A DNA stretch of 38,082 nt from Chlorokybus atmophyticus (GCA_009103225.1 RHPI01001616.1:420724-458805); one strand, 5' to 3'. Shown: positions 10,910-23,279, counted from the first letter of the stretch. Numbers and translations: made by a program. The notes: a model not told the origin generated them from the sequence alone.

Positions 10910-13428
10910 ACTGCGCCTCTCTCTATACATGCACATGGTATATAATTCAGCATGGCACACAACGAGTGGAGTACATTTGTAAATCCACAACATTACTGCC
11001 TATACTACAGCACGAACCTACAAGCATTGCCAAATCTGTGCGCATGCAGATGCGTATGTATCTTCAAGCAGCAAGCAGAGCGATACAAGGCAACATAAAA
11101 ACAAGCGAGCTAGCACAAACAACCTCTACCCTTCCGCCCCCACCTCCACACACAGCGTGCGTGCTGGGTATAGGCAGACGCATGTCACTTAGTCAGTCTA
11201 AGCAGCGGGCTTAACATGCAACACAAGCAAGGGTATTAATGCCGCATACATTGAGTGGCACGCTATTAAAGATGTGAATGTGGTGTTGCTTGTGCAATGC
11301 ATGGATGTGTGCACATAGCCCCCCCCCTCCCCCCCTCCTCTTGGGCGCGCGCGCATGTGCCCAATGCCTGTTTGCGGTTAGTGAGCAGCACGCGTTGGAT
11401 GCACTCTTCAACTCTTGATCATAGAGCCTTTATGTGTTGGGATTTCAAAAGCAACTTGACTCACCTCTAATGGGTTACATGTGTGCTTAAGGGAATCTCG
11501 TCAGTTACGGAGCTATTGACGTCATTAAATTGTTATTGTTATGGTACATATACCCTGTGCAGGTGGTTGTTAGTCAAGACTGCGAAAAGTCATTGTGCAC
11601 GGTACGGATGACAAGTTGATTATCGGACGGCGTGAAAAGAGGCGTCTTTACATCCGTTTAGATACGCCAATGATTCAATGAATCTTTCCCATTCATTTAT
11701 CCCCACTTACATCCATGTGATTGTAACAACGTTGGTTCAGTTTATTGAGGATGATAGCTGAGTTAAACCCAACAGTGGTACCAAAAGCTAAAGTAATACA
11801 TGCTAGCCGACCGATTGGTTGAACGCAAGTTGGCCTACCAGCGCAAACAACACCGTTCGTGAGGTGAACTTGGCTGAGGGGACGTGTGTGCACCTGCTTG
11901 TAATTGTGTGTAGTCCGTGCGTGCGTGCTCGTGTTAATTGTTGTTAGTTGTTGTGCATGAAGGGGTGTGTGTTATTATTGCAAACCCGGTGCACCATCAC
12001 GGAAGTTTGCAGATTGGCATAAGGGGTGCTTTATGCTAGCTTGTGTATGCATAGGCGAATAATTACAGATGCGTCGGTGATTTGCTGTTACCGCTCACCC
12101 ATCGACTTCCCATCAATCCTTCATGCTACAATTGCTGATGGCAAGCTGCTATTAGCAACGTTGCTTCCCCTCTTAATGGTAGAGTTTTACATACCACGAG
12201 TCACATTTCTTTATGCTTGCTTTTGTCAACCTCCCTCTAATGCACATAAGCAAGGCGGCAATCCTCATGCAAATGACACTTTGAGGCACGGCGTGAAACA
12301 CGATACCTTAAACGACTATCATTCAAAGGTAAATAATGCATGCTTCATCGCTTGTGTCCATGTGTGCTCAACAAATACAGTAACTGCGGGCAATTCAAGA
12401 CAAAGTTGACTTTCTTGGGTCATACCTTTTTGTGTAGCTGTTATATGGCGACCATGTGTATACCGGTAGGCAAGTTGTAGCCTTCCGTATGAGCTACATG
12501 GCAACAACTTATACAGCATCTGAGATTGCCTACAGCGCCTTGGTATAGGAATACCGTAGCATGCACAGGCAACTTCGGACACTTTTAGAACTACTGCCTA
12601 GCGCAGTCCTCACTGACGTGACCTCACTGAGGTCGCTGCCAGGGCAGGCGGCGGCGGGCGCTCACTGTGCCGTAATGTAGCATTGGCAATGCTGCCGCCA
12701 CTGTGTTCGGACACGCTTGAATAGAAGCGTGTGGGTCATGCCTGCGCTCAAGGTTTAGAGCACTGCCACGTGGAGTAAGGATTGACAGTCCGCAACAGAC
12801 AAGTAACGGTGGGTGGAAGCGCTTTATTGGAGCTGCAGACGCAAGAGAGCACGAGAGCTAGCGAGTAAGCGAGCAAGCAGGTGTGGCTTGTTGTCGGCAA
12901 GTTTGCTGCTAGCATGCTGTGTCAACTTGCGTACCTGCGCTTTGGTTCAACCATTCACTAGCCGAGTGGATTGCTTACATGCACAATGTAGTTGGGTGGC
13001 TGGTAGGTTGGTCCGTTTGCTGTTTTGTTGCATACTGCGTAGCAGCAATGGAAAGCACTCACATCTTTATGCTGGCAACTGGGAAGCAAGCGCAATCCAC
13101 AGCATGCGGCAATCACAGCATTCTTTGTGCCCATGCTAGTACATCTCATCGCAGCAGCACGGAGTTGCGTGTCAAGCAGGAGCTCAACGAAGTTGCTTGC
13201 CCTTTCGAGATCATCTGTTAGAAATTCCACAATATTGCTTGCTTCATGCTCGCTCATATTGTGCAAATGAGCTTGCATACTTGCACAGCACGCATGCATC
13301 CTTGAGTTGCGAGGCTGTAGGACGGGCAGTAAGCATAGTGGTTGCAGGGCATGGTGCATTCATGCCTGCCTGGACCTTAATATATTTATCGAATCTATTC
13401 TTGAAACACTGATAGCTTTACAGCCAAT

Positions 13429-13623
13429 ATGGCGAACTATGAAGTGGCGTCAGTCCGGGCCGAAGGCATTGCACGCAAGTCTCGCAGCAAGTGGATGCGC
13501 ACTCTGATGAAGCCATTTTGGAAGCATCGTTCAAGCAACGCCGGGAGGTCGATGAGATCAGGTCAGGCAGAACTTCCCACAGGTTACTCACGCGCAGCCG
13601 ACGTCAAGTGTGCGAGTGCTTGA
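13429..13623 (+). pseudogene. Broken N-terminal exon of channel copy 2
   Basis: It starts after a TTTACAG acceptor with ATGGCG (13429-13431), as in copy 1, and encodes MANYEVASVRAEG then KSRSKWMRTLMKPF, matching the basic N-terminal motif of copy 1. The frame reaches TGA at 13621-13623. The homologous downstream part of the exon (about 13640-13918) continues in another frame and is shorter than in copy 1, so a deletion with frameshift has cut the original reading frame. No plausible intron fixes it: the only phase-compatible gap would be 28 nt. Confidence 0.6.
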
Positions 13624-13714
13624 CTGATCGCAAATAGCTGAAAGAGAGAGGAAGCCTTCAACTTCGGTGACAGTGAATGTGCCGGCAGGTCAGTTTAAGG
13701 CCGCTTCACAAGCA

Positions 13715-15510
13715 ATGACAACAACAACAACAATAACAAGCGCAGAGACGACAACAGAGGCGCCCGTGCGAGAGACAAGAGAGCAGCTTGGGGAGCAGCC
13801 TTCAACTTCAACGTCAGCAAATCTGTCCGCAACTCAGGCTGTTCCACCAGCAGCGTCTGTCATGAGTCTGCAACATGCAGCCCTTCCAATATGCGTCGTG
13901 ACAAACCCATCGTTTAGAGTATGTTAATTGGTTGCTTTAGCATTGGTTTTCCACTGAGGTGTTGCATGTTCACATATCCTCACGCATGTTATGACTGTGT
14001 ACTGATGTGTCACGTATGTTTGCAGGGCAGAGATGCAATGCGCAGTGTGGTAATCAAGCAGCATGCATCCACATGCGCGGCAATCCGAAACTTTTGCATC
14101 ATCATGCTGAAGCGTCCTCTACACGAGTTCATCATTGCCTTTTTTTTGGTTCCCGTGGCTCTCAACCTTCTGTTATATCCTGAAGGGGATTTCGGCGTAA
14201 CCCTCCCTTCCAAATTGTTCTACACAGCCTTGTACAGTCTCTCACTCTCAACCTTTGGCGGCCCCCTGATTGCTCGCGACTCTGCGTACACATTCATCCT
14301 ACGCAACCTCAACATGCTCATGGCACAAGTCATGTTGGTGTTTCTTTTTGGTGCAGGTATGTTGGCAGTGCTTCACTGAAAACATGCATGAGATGCCTCG
14401 GGAAGTGTGTAGTGATCTGATGTGTTGTAAATCAGTGTTTTCCAGGTTGTCTCGGCCGCCGCAGCCAATAAGGTGCTCCTGCTATGCCATCATCAACAAA
14501 AAGGAGCTGTTGGACACTCAGGTCGGGAGTGTTTGCGTCCCAGATGATGGCCCGCACAGGCAAGCAGCACTTCCAACCTTTGCTGCTCAATGCACGCATG
14601 TATGAAGCGTGTGCATGGCCTTCATCACTATCAGCAAAAACAAGTTTCGCATGTGCTGCCTGCAATGCTTGACATCAGCGGCTGTAATGGTCAAAGACGC
14701 ACGCTCATGGCATGGTAGCGTTGCATGTGCCCTGTGCACACAACATGCGTCTATATTCAACCATCATGTGGCAGGTCACTCTCTGCACGTTTGGTGCTCA
14801 TGGCTGCCAATGAGCTGATTGACGTGCGCATATCTCTTACGTACCGGACTTTTTTCAAGACAGAGGACGACAGCTTGTTTGTTAGGCTGCAGCCACTTGC
14901 ACTGGTAGGTCACTTGAGTGTCTCATCAGCAACATATGCACTTTGCATACTCAACCAATGGTATCACTGTGTGTGCATAACAGGTGCGCTCAGACATTCC
15001 TTTGCTTCATCATGGTACAACAGTTCGACACATTATTGATGGGACGAGTCCTGTATACGGGCAGGACACGCGCAGGACAATGTACGAACAGGATGCTAGC
15101 TTCATTCTCACCGTCTTGGGCATAGAGAAGACGTCCAAGCAGCAGGTCTATCATCGGCAAGAGTATTGTTACAATGGTGGAGACGTGTTGTGGGATGCGG
15201 ATTGGGTGGACATGGTGTTGACACGCCCGGATGGCCGGCGGGTAGTGATACATACAGACATGCGTGTGCGCATGCGCGTGGTGTGCTTCTTATGATAATT
15301 AGCGTCCTACCATTCTGAAGCTTCCATTCCTAGCAGGTGGTGGATCATACCAAGTTGAATTCTGTTGAGGCGAAGAATGTGGGTGTGGCGAGGGGAGCAA
15401 GCACGCGCATGGCAAAGGGTGTTGAGTCGCATCGCGCTCAATGCAACGCTAACAAGCAGCAGGCTATCGTCAGGGGCAAGTCTGTTCAGCAACAATGGTT
15501 GGTTTTGTGA
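13715..15510 (+). CDS. Kir/KirBac-type channel copy 2, shortened N-terminus
   Basis: From the in-frame ATG at 13715 six exons join without a stop: 13715-13918, 14026-14356, 14436-14559, 14775-14904, 14984-15241 and 15337-15510, giving 406 residues. The domain order is as in copy 1: membrane segment FIIAFFLVPVALNLLL, pore region YSLSLSTFGGP, second membrane segment, VFSRLSRPPQPIRCSCYAI, then the cytoplasmic domain with HIIDGTSPVYG and GDVLWDADWVDMV. The turret before the pore is shorter than in copy 1, and the filter has lost one residue (STFGG). The stop codon of copy 1 is CAG here, adding seven residues. The GC-AG intron is kept. It could be a functional shorter protein or an early pseudogene. 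Coding conservation in exons 2-6 argues for the former; loss of the original start frame argues for the latter. Confidence 0.6.
14560..14774 (+). other. GC-AG intron in channel copy 2
   Basis: The donor is CACAG|GCAAGC and the acceptor GGCAG, at the same phase and protein position as the GC-AG introns of copies 1 and 3. Confidence 0.72.
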
Positions 15511-16098
15511 CTGCATTGGCACTTTGTTTGTTGTTGGATGGCGCAGACTCGGTCTTGGTGCACGGCCTGAGTGTGAGCCTCCAGACAACGCATACAACTT
15601 ACATTGCCGTGTGCATGCTGTTCGACATAGATGCTTGCAGCCATTGCGTATGCGCTGTCTACACTTTCTTTCCCAACTCATGGCTTGCAGAGTTGACAAC
15701 TGCACTGCGTTGCCAACTGCACTGATGTTGTGTTTGTCTATTCTCCAGGACGGAATGCAATATATATATATATTCATGATGGCAGGGCTGGCGTACATGC
15801 ATTGCTTTGCGAACTATTGTTCATGCCTAATTCAGCTTTAAGCTTCAATGCACCTAGACCATGGCAGCACGGTGGACAACCCCTACTCTACAAAAGCTGT
15901 TCACGCATGACTTGTAGAACTGACAACGCACAGCACCACACCACAGGCACAAAGACAGGCACTTAGCCACGCAGGCTGCAGGTGCTGGTGTTTGGTAGAG
16001 GTTTGTCTTTCATGCGCGACGAGTCAATGTCGGGCAATGGCCATAGCAACACATGATCTGCACATGCCGCAGCCCAAGACATTACAAGACTCGCATCC
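15511..16098. other. 3' flank of channel copy 2 and spacer
   Basis: The first 130 bases or so resemble the 3' flank of copy 1. A short (TA)n run lies at 15762-15771. No further gene was recognised before the RecQ5-like pseudogene that enters from the right on the minus strand. Confidence 0.5.
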
Positions 16099-16186
16099 TC
16101 ACATAAAGCAAACAAACGCAACACATGGTACATCACCGTTGTACGGGGGCCTGAATGGAGCCAAAGGTCCTCTACTGCTGATCCCT

Positions 16187-16217
<31 letters not shown>

Positions 16218-18112
16218 CACTTCCGTTGTTCGAACTCTTACCCGACTCGCTCGCCTTCACAAACAAACTCTCGAGAGCCCTCCCAACATGAGTCACAGCC
16301 GCTGCCGTTGATCACTCCCTTGTTCAGACTCTTGTACAAAAGTGACAGCCGCAACACGAGTGACCGCCGCTGCCTTTTGTCACTCCCTTGTTTAGACAAT
16401 TGTACATGTTGTTGAAGGCGACCTCTCTGGTCTGCTCTTGTTGTCACACTTATCTTGGCTTGTTTTGACTTCCCCTCTCTTGTTGTTGTTGTACAGCGTT
16501 CCAGGAGACGGGAGTACCCATCGACTCTGAGCCTGTGACATTGACTCACAACTCTTAGTAGTGAGTCAATGGATGAGTGCATGGACAATGCATGAATGGA
16601 CCAGTAAATAAGCAACGACATGATCAAGCCACTGTCGGCCATTGATTTGAATAGGTGAGGTATGATGCATCATCATTGCTTACGGAGTGAAGATACTGCC
16701 TTCGCATCAACAGCCTTCTCAATGGCTTGAATGAATTCCCACGCATGAACGCTCTGAGCTCCTCACTGCTTGCAGGCTTGCTTGACCCTCCGGCCCGATT
16801 GATGTCAACACGCGGCTTCTGCATCATTTTGGATACCATCCAACACAACTGCATCCAAATAGTTGGAGTATACACACGACCAAAGAAGAACAACGTCAAG
16901 TGTGTAAAAGCCCGCACACAAGTTCGTAAGTACAGTAGGTTGAAGCGGGTTTGTGCGCTCGCGTGCGGCTGCGCGTGCATATGAGTACTGATAGGTCTGT
17001 AGGGGCATGCGCTTGAAACAACCCAACACTCCCAACATGTTATCTCTTACCTTGAACGCGATGCCTTGGGCCGCGTGTGCCCGCTGTGCCCGCTCGTACA
17101 CGTCCAGCATGTCCAGACCACACACGCGCTTGCCCTCGCCGTCGCCAAGTCCATGCTGTCACCTGAGGGTAATGGTAAAGTGTTGGAAAGAGTGAAGGGA
17201 GTGGCTGTTTGTGTGCATGTTGCATGTGTGCACAATTGGATAAGGGAGGGAGGCAGGGAGGGAGGCATGAGAGTGAAGATAAATCGGATCACCACATGAA
17301 TGACTGCGTGAGAATGAGTAATGAGTGTGTGACTGGATGAGTGAGTCACTGTGGATGGATGGATGGATGGATGGACGAACAACTGGTAGATCAGTGAGTG
17401 AGCGGGTGTGTAAACAGACAAATAACACGTTGGATGAATGGTTCAATTGTCTGAGAGCATACATTGATTAAAACACTGCTTGGTTGCATGGATGACTGAC
17501 GCATTGACTCAATCACTGCCAACATTAGTCAGTATATACTATGGGCTTGAAGCCAATGCATCAAGCTCACTGTCACTGATGGGGTCTTGTTCCTCTTGTT
17601 CATGTTCGTTCTCCTCCTCTTAACGCTCCTCCTCGTAGAGATCCGCGGACCCGTACATGTACTCCTCCTCTTGCTCAGCTCTCTATGAGACAAGCAGAAC
17701 AAGCACGTTCATATCTCAGCGGAAAAGATTACAAGTTAGATCAGAGTGACTGATGAACAGAGTAGTGATGAACAATGATAGTGCATTGGAGTGTTCTCAG
17801 GTAGGTGTAGGCAAAAGGTAGTTGCAATGGCGTGCGTGCTTTTGCGCGCAGGCGTGTGTGCCTGTGCGTGCATGCGGTTGTGTGTGCTTGTGCTTGCGTA
17901 TGTGTATATGCATGTGTGCATGTGCAGGCACTCGAGTCACCATACGAGGTCGGCGCAGATGTCGCAGCCGCCGTCGCACGATGGCCGACGAGGCCTGGAC
18001 AATGACGGTGTTGTTGGGTGTAGTGGTAGTGGTGGGGTATGCTTACTGTTTCGTTGAAGCAGGAGAGAAGGTGGACTCGCCGGCACGTGTCCCGCATGCA
18101 GTACGCTGCCAC
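16099..18112 (-). pseudogene. RECQL5-like C-terminal pseudogene
   Basis: Exon remnants on the minus strand follow the RecQ5-like gene at 41-2052. They are VAAYCMRDTCRRVHLLSCFNET (18112-18047, the zinc-module start with CRR), the CDGGCDICAD exon (from 17994), the acidic exon (about 17685-17545), the helix exon (about 17172-17047), the KPASSEELRAFMRG exon (about 16820-16680), and a Ser-rich tail ending RGPLAPFRPP. Lesions relative to the left copy: one extra base before CDGGCD, an in-frame TAA at 17620-17622, a net 7-nt loss in the helix exon, a 1-nt loss near 16735, and a 1-nt loss that removes the stop. A Ser-encoding (ACT)n run at about 16186-16215 has expanded. No helicase core is recognisable to the right, so the duplicate seems to have carried only the C-terminal end. 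Confidence 0.78.
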
Positions 18113-19480
18113 CTGCATGCGCGTTCACTGCATCACACACAAGTACACGCACGCCGCGTGCGGCACGCCTACAAAAAGTATCAACAAACTTACATCGGCA
18201 AGCAGCATACGTCTCCAAACTTGGCCAAAGCAGTGTTCTTCCCATCTCTCGGCCGAGCTGCTTGATGCAATCGGTAAGCCGATGCCGGCTGTTTAGTACA
18301 AACAGACACACACCCACACACTCAATCCGGACACCACCTCGACAGTCACCTCCTCGCACATCTGTTGGACAACACTTTGTAGCGGATGTTGGAACGGTGT
18401 ATGTTCACTTAATGCGTGAGTGTGCGTTCATGCACATATGCGCACAGGCTTGTGCACGCATCCGATCCAATGAGATGGATTGATGGTAAGTAAGCTGAAT
18501 GAGTGACTGAGTTAGTGACTGAGTTAGGGAGTGAAAGAACCAGTGGAAGAGTGTTACACACCAGTATGATCAAAGTGCGCGTATGATCAAGTGCACAACT
18601 AACACTAACACCACAACATAAACATTGTGTGAACATGCCACGACATTGAACAACAACGATTTGTTCAACTCACTTCCACGCGTGCGACAAACGTGAAGTA
18701 AAGAACAGTAAAACGCAAGCTACGACGCAGGTGCATGGTTTCAAGACACTGACTACCACACAAACACAAGACGACATGTACGACACAACACACCAACACG
18801 CACATACCACACTATGCACTAACTCACATGCAAAAACATCGCATGAACACAACACAAGACACTTACAGTTTGCTCTTACTAATCTTACCCTTCACTGCTG
18901 TTGCCTGAAGCCAGGCCTTTGTGATGTTCAGTACTAACTATACGGTGGAAGAATCTTTTCTGTCAGCCATAGGGGAGGCCTGCCTGGAAAAAAAAGTGTT
19001 TGTGTGTGAGTCGCTTTATGAAATGATTTATGAAAACAATGACATCTTTGGTGTAAAGTGGGCATTTTGACTTTGATCCCATCGTTGAACTAACGGGTGG
19101 GTATTCTTGTATGTCAGTCGGTCAGTAGCGCAAAACGTTTTCTATTCCTTTTTCTTGTCGTGTCAAGCAGCTAGCTCCCTGCTCTACAAGTCAGTGTTGT
19201 ACCAGAAGTTGTTTTGTAACACACAATAAAGTATGGACTTCAGATAGTAGTAGTGTTTTGTAGGCAAGTCAGAGGGCTACAGACATGAGCACAAGTGTGC
19301 CCGGACCATGATGTAACTGTTCACACACAGCTTCACATACTACACGCATACCTATGAAAACACAAGTACAGACAAACGTCACGACTTTGTACGCGTGCTT
19401 ACAACTTCCCTTGAAACTGTGTCAATACAGAGTTGCACACTTGTTTAGCAGCACGAAACGTACGACTGCGTGCACGCAGA
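18113..19480. other. Spacer right of the RecQ5-like pseudogene
   Basis: The minus strand just upstream of the pseudogene (18113-18260) may hold a decayed further exon, but I cannot match it to RecQ. Beyond that I see unique sequence with short unsupported open frames. Confidence 0.45.
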
Positions 19481-19787
19481 GTTGAAAACAAAGCTGGAAA
19501 CACTCTGCTTGCATCCAACAACGCTTGAACCAGTCAAACCGTAGTTTGCCAGCCATATTGTGAGGTACATCAACCTACAGCAAGCTTCAGACCCACAGTC
19601 TTCACTCACAAGCTTCAACCTCCAGCACACCTCCTTCAAATTGCAGAAGCCAACAGCAAACCACTAAAGTCAAGCATTCATGTAGTTTTATTTATCAATT
19701 CAAGCCTTTGGAAGCTGAACAACCGACCCATTCCTAGACCAACACAACAAAGCAAGTCCCAACACGATGAATGCCATATGCATGCAC

Positions 19788-19910
19788 CTGCTGCCAGTGA
19801 GCCCCCGCAAGTCGCTCAGCCGCCTCTCTCGCCTTGTCCCCGCCCCCACTCACCTCCACATACATACATTCTCCAGTAAACGCGCCCAGCCTCTTCGCCT
19901 CCTCCTCCAC
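19788..19910 (-). pseudogene. Displaced methyltransferase exon 1 remnant
   Basis: The minus strand reads VEEEAKRLGAF and then GGGDKAREAAERLA, clearly homologous to exon 1 of the methyltransferase at 5611-5720. The start codon is now GTG (CAC at 19908-19910 on the plus strand where the left copy has CAT). The flanks match too: about 19480-19980 resembles 5200-5780 in the same orientation, including AAGTCAAGCATTCAT near 19667. The other exons of this copy lie on the opposite strand from 21005, so exon 1 is head-to-head with them. Confidence 0.75.
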
Positions 19911-20286
19911 ACCACCGCCGCCGCCGCCGCTGCATGCCCTGCCGCTATGCATGCATGCATGCATGTAACGCTTGCTTAGACAAGGGACTGCACGCCCAAA
20001 CAGAAGGCTTTGTGAAACAAGGCTTGTGTCATTCAAGCTGTGTGTGACATGGCAGAGAGAGCTACCAGTCGCACAGCCTGAGCGGTTGAGGTTGTTGTTG
20101 CGATGGACAGCGCCCGTCGGCAAGACGGGGTTCTGGGCTGGCCTGGAACATCCTCTTCAACACGACGTCTTCAGAACCTGAGGCAGCAGCGGCAGCACAG
20201 CACCGCTTCCAGTCGTTACCATCATGCAGCCAGCTGGCTGTAGACAGCAGGAGCACCAACTCTGCGAAGAAAGCTGCCCTGCACAG

Positions 20287-20293
20287 AGAGAGA

Positions 20294-20364
<71 letters not shown>

Positions 20365-20528
20365 NNNNNNNNNNNNNNNNNNNNNNNNNNNNNNNNNNNN
20401 NNNNNNNNNNNNNNNNNNNNNNNNNNNNNNNNNNNNNNNNNNNNNNNNNNNNNNNNNNNNNNNNNNNNNNNNNNNNNNNNNNNNNNNNNNNNNNNNNNNN
20501 NNNNNNNNNNNNNNNNNNNNNNNNNNNN

Positions 20529-20588
<60 letters not shown>
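20287..20588. repeat. (GA)n microsatellite with 164-N assembly gap
   Basis: AG/GA dinucleotide repeats at 20287-20364 and 20529-20588 flank Ns at 20365-20528. The gap is a sequencing or assembly break in a simple repeat, and its true length is unknown. Confidence 0.97.
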
Positions 20589-20590
<2 letters not shown>

Positions 20591-21698
20591 GCGCCGCCTA
20601 GCTGCCAGGGCTGGGCATGGACAAGCAAGTTACTCAGCAAGGGGCTTCAAGTTGCAATGCTTGCCTCAATCAACACGACACTCGATTGCGCTAGTGGTTT
20701 CCACAAAGAACGCATTGTTGACCAGTTGACAGTGCTGAAACTGCGTCTGGTGGGGTGGGTTGGCAGCTGTATGACAGCAGGTTTGTGCATGTTGTCTTAG
20801 GTGTGCAACTCTGTATTAGCACAGTTTCAAGGGAAGTTGTAAGCAAGCAGACCATTTTCGTGACATGTCTTCAAAGACATGAGAGTTAAGCATATGCACT
20901 TGCGTGCTATGCCTGGCGCATAAGAGTGTGAGCATTTGCGTGTACGTGTCAGTGCATGCATGTGTACGTGCATGCGCGTGTCTCTCAACACATCCACTCT
21001 CCAGCTGTCCAAGTCGCCCCGCATACGTCCGCCATCTCCACCATCTCAAAGGCACCGCGCGTCTTGTCTCTGCGCTCTCTTCTGCTTCTTAAGATAATTG
21101 CTTCTTGGACGCCGTCGCCAGCTGCATCGCCAACGGCAGCGGGCCGTGTGCTGCACGACCCAACTTACAGGTGCATTATATGGTTAATGTAAGCACAAAC
21201 ACACGCACACGCACACACACGCACGTGTGCACACATGCACACAAGCACAAGCGCGTGCGCACTCTCATTGAATGTGATGCCTTGCAAATGCTGTGCAAGA
21301 ACACACGTGTATGCAGGCACGTAGGCATGCGCATGCAAGGTTGCACATCACTACATATACGTGCTTATTTGTGTGGGGTACAACTTTTGATAAGTGTACT
21401 GTAGCCCCCATGACACGCCTACAAACACTGCCTCCTAAAGTCTGTGTATCTCACTCTGCGGGAGCTGAGCTTCGATGAAGCAGGCTTAGGCTGGAGAGTC
21501 TGGTACAGATGTGTTTGTATGCGAAGCAATCCGTGTCGCGCACACATGCACACGAAGCGCTCTGTCACACCCACACCCACACCCATACCTACCCCTGTGG
21601 ATACACAGATGCACGCGCACATGCACGCACGCATTGCGTAGGGGCGAGAGAGGGTGGGGAGGGTTTCGTGTTGGAGTCCGTGTGGTTGTTGTTGTTGG

Positions 21699-21735
21699 TG
21701 GTGGTGGTGGTGGTGGTGGTGGCGGTGGCGGTGGC
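21699..21735 (+). repeat. (GGT)n/(GGC)n trinucleotide microsatellite
   Basis: About a dozen GGT/GGC units lie where the methyltransferase motif I exon would be expected in this copy. Expansion or replacement by simple repeat may explain the missing exon. Confidence 0.8.
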
Positions 21736-21809
21736 GTTGTGCTGCTCATTCATTCATTTGTCCCTCGTGCTGCACAAGCTTATGTGCAACAGTGTAGCTT
21801 GCATGCATA

Positions 21810-21871
21810 CACCACAATATCAACCTGCATGTGGGAAAGAAACCACCCACGTGCAGGTTGATATTGCGGTG
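21810..21871. repeat. 26-bp inverted repeat, 24/26 matched
   Basis: The left arm 21810-21835 and right arm 21846-21871 pair at 24 of 26 positions around a 10-nt loop. The arm core is AATATCAACCTGCA. It lies in the former intron just left of the exon 5 remnant. Confidence 0.92.
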
Positions 21872-22760
21872 TACACATGTCCTGTCCCTCTCACACGTAC
21901 GTCCCATCTTGCAGGTTGTTTTCACCAATGTTGTGACAGAGAGCAATCTTTGCTGAAGGAGGTGAGTCATGTCGTTCGTGTTTTGTCCTGCTGATTTCAG
22001 TTGGTGCATGGAGGTTGACACTTGCCACATCAGTACAAGTCTGTCTTGTTGTTCATTGCACGCACATGCGCGTGCAAACATACACGCAGACGCGCGCATG
22101 CACACATACACACGCAGAGCTTGCGCGCACACACGAGTACACACAGCTCATTGCCAATATCAGGGATGCTGTCTGACGTTATGCATTGTGTTATGCAGGG
22201 TGTCCAGAAGAAGCAACATCAACAAGTAACGGCCATGGAGGTAGTAAATTTGATGCGCTGGCCAATGATGAAACGTTGGATGTGGTTAACGGCAGCAATC
22301 CGCTTTATATCGACAGCCACGCGGCATTGCTACCGGTAAAGTGTGTGCTGTAGGCCATGTTGGAAACTGTGCGTGCGTGCGCGCGCGCACGCATGCATTT
22401 GGTGCACGCACATGCACACATTGCCTCAGCTGCAAGTCAAGCATCTCTTGTTGCTGACGTGTCAAAGATGTCGTATCATTGAATACCACCATCTGCACGC
22501 TGTTTATAGTGAGGAGACTGTCATCATCCACCGATGCCAGCTGTTACCAAGTTCTTGCAATCCGATTCAACGACTTACGAGACCGCTTCCTCGCCAACTT
22601 GTGAGCCTCGGGCCCGACTATTGTCAGCATGAAACAGCACACGCCACCAACACTTGACAGTGAAGACAACAAAAAAGCGTCAACGACAACAACAACAACA
22701 GCAGCAGCAGCAGCACTGTTGGGTCTGTGTTCGGTATGTACACAGTAAAGAGGATGACCT

Positions 22761-23279
22761 AGTTGTGGTTTTGTCATTGCATGAAGTGGAGTCCAGCGTG
22801 CCCACTCTATGTATGACTGTTGTATGCTGTGCTGTAGTTAGCGTTTGGCAAGCCTTTGTCCAGCCACTGCCATGTGCAGTAGGATTTGAACACATTGCGC
22901 ATCTGACTCATTGTACTACTTGCGTGAGGTGTTGGTTATATAATTTGTTGAGTAAGGTGGTGAGGAGCTATGTTCTTGCGCTGAGCTGTGCCCCAGCCAA
23001 AATTGTGAACGTTGTGCCCGTGTTCTGACTTGCTTGTGTGCCTGACTGCTTATTGAGTAGTAGCTAGAACTTGCATACTGAGACACTGCTACCTTTGGGA
23101 CAAGACCCAGACATAGCTTGTGCAAAGACCTGCAAAGACGTTTTTATGATACAGTATGTAAACGGCAACTCAGCGAAGTTGTCTGCGTTACCTAGAGGTT
23201 CGCCGTCACACCAAGGCAAGTCTAGTGCATTACAACAACAACAGCAACAAAGTGTGCAACTGCAATCAAGTGAAATCAA
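22761..23279. other. Spacer between two pseudogenes
   Basis: This is the 3' flank of both the methyltransferase pseudogene (+) and channel copy 3 (-). No gene was recognised. Confidence 0.5.

Larger units (their letters stand above)
9461..12650. other. Spacer between channel copies 1 and 2
   Basis: No gene was recognised. The first part (about 9461-9650, with CTCGGGCTTGGTGCA and GAGCCTCCAGACA) matches the sequence after copy 2 (about 15511-15640) and is the 3' flank shared by the duplication. A perfect 19-bp inverted repeat lies at 9991-10030 and a cluster of GTAATCGATAG-like motifs at 10604-10909. Base 10909 is an N. From about 11220 to 12600 I see only short unsupported open frames. Confidence 0.5.
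21005..22760 (+). pseudogene. METTL-type methyltransferase pseudogene, exons 2-7
   Basis: Plus-strand homologues of methyltransferase exons: exon 2 at 21005-21170 has the same 166-nt length as the left copy, but a CAA codon has become TAA at 21090-21092. In exon 3 (to 21508) the donor GT is now AT. The exon with motif I (VLELGAG) is not found between 21509 and 21914. Exon 5 from 21915 keeps VVFT but lost the middle of the exon. Exon 6 (about 22200-22337) has small deletions that shift the frame, and exon 7 (IRFNDLRDRFLANL) meets TGA near 22601. It cannot encode the enzyme. Exon 1 lies inverted on the other side of the N gap. Confidence 0.85.

Noticed and set aside
13600-13650. Tiny intron that would repair the N-terminal exon of channel copy 2
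   Set aside because: The only phase-compatible GT-AG interval is 28 nt, far shorter than every other intron here. A deletion with frameshift is simpler.
16238-16642. 134-codon minus-strand frame
   Set aside because: It covers the RecQ5-like pseudogene tail and its flank in mixed frames. The homology to the left copy explains the sequence better than a new gene.
20365-20528. Possible simple scaffold flip explaining the split methyltransferase pseudogene
   Set aside because: Exon 1 is read away from the gap, as is exon 2, so flipping one side cannot give a collinear gene.
20062-20729. Open frames reading (LS)n or (RE)n through the N gap
   Set aside because: They only reflect the (GA)n repeat and unknown bases.
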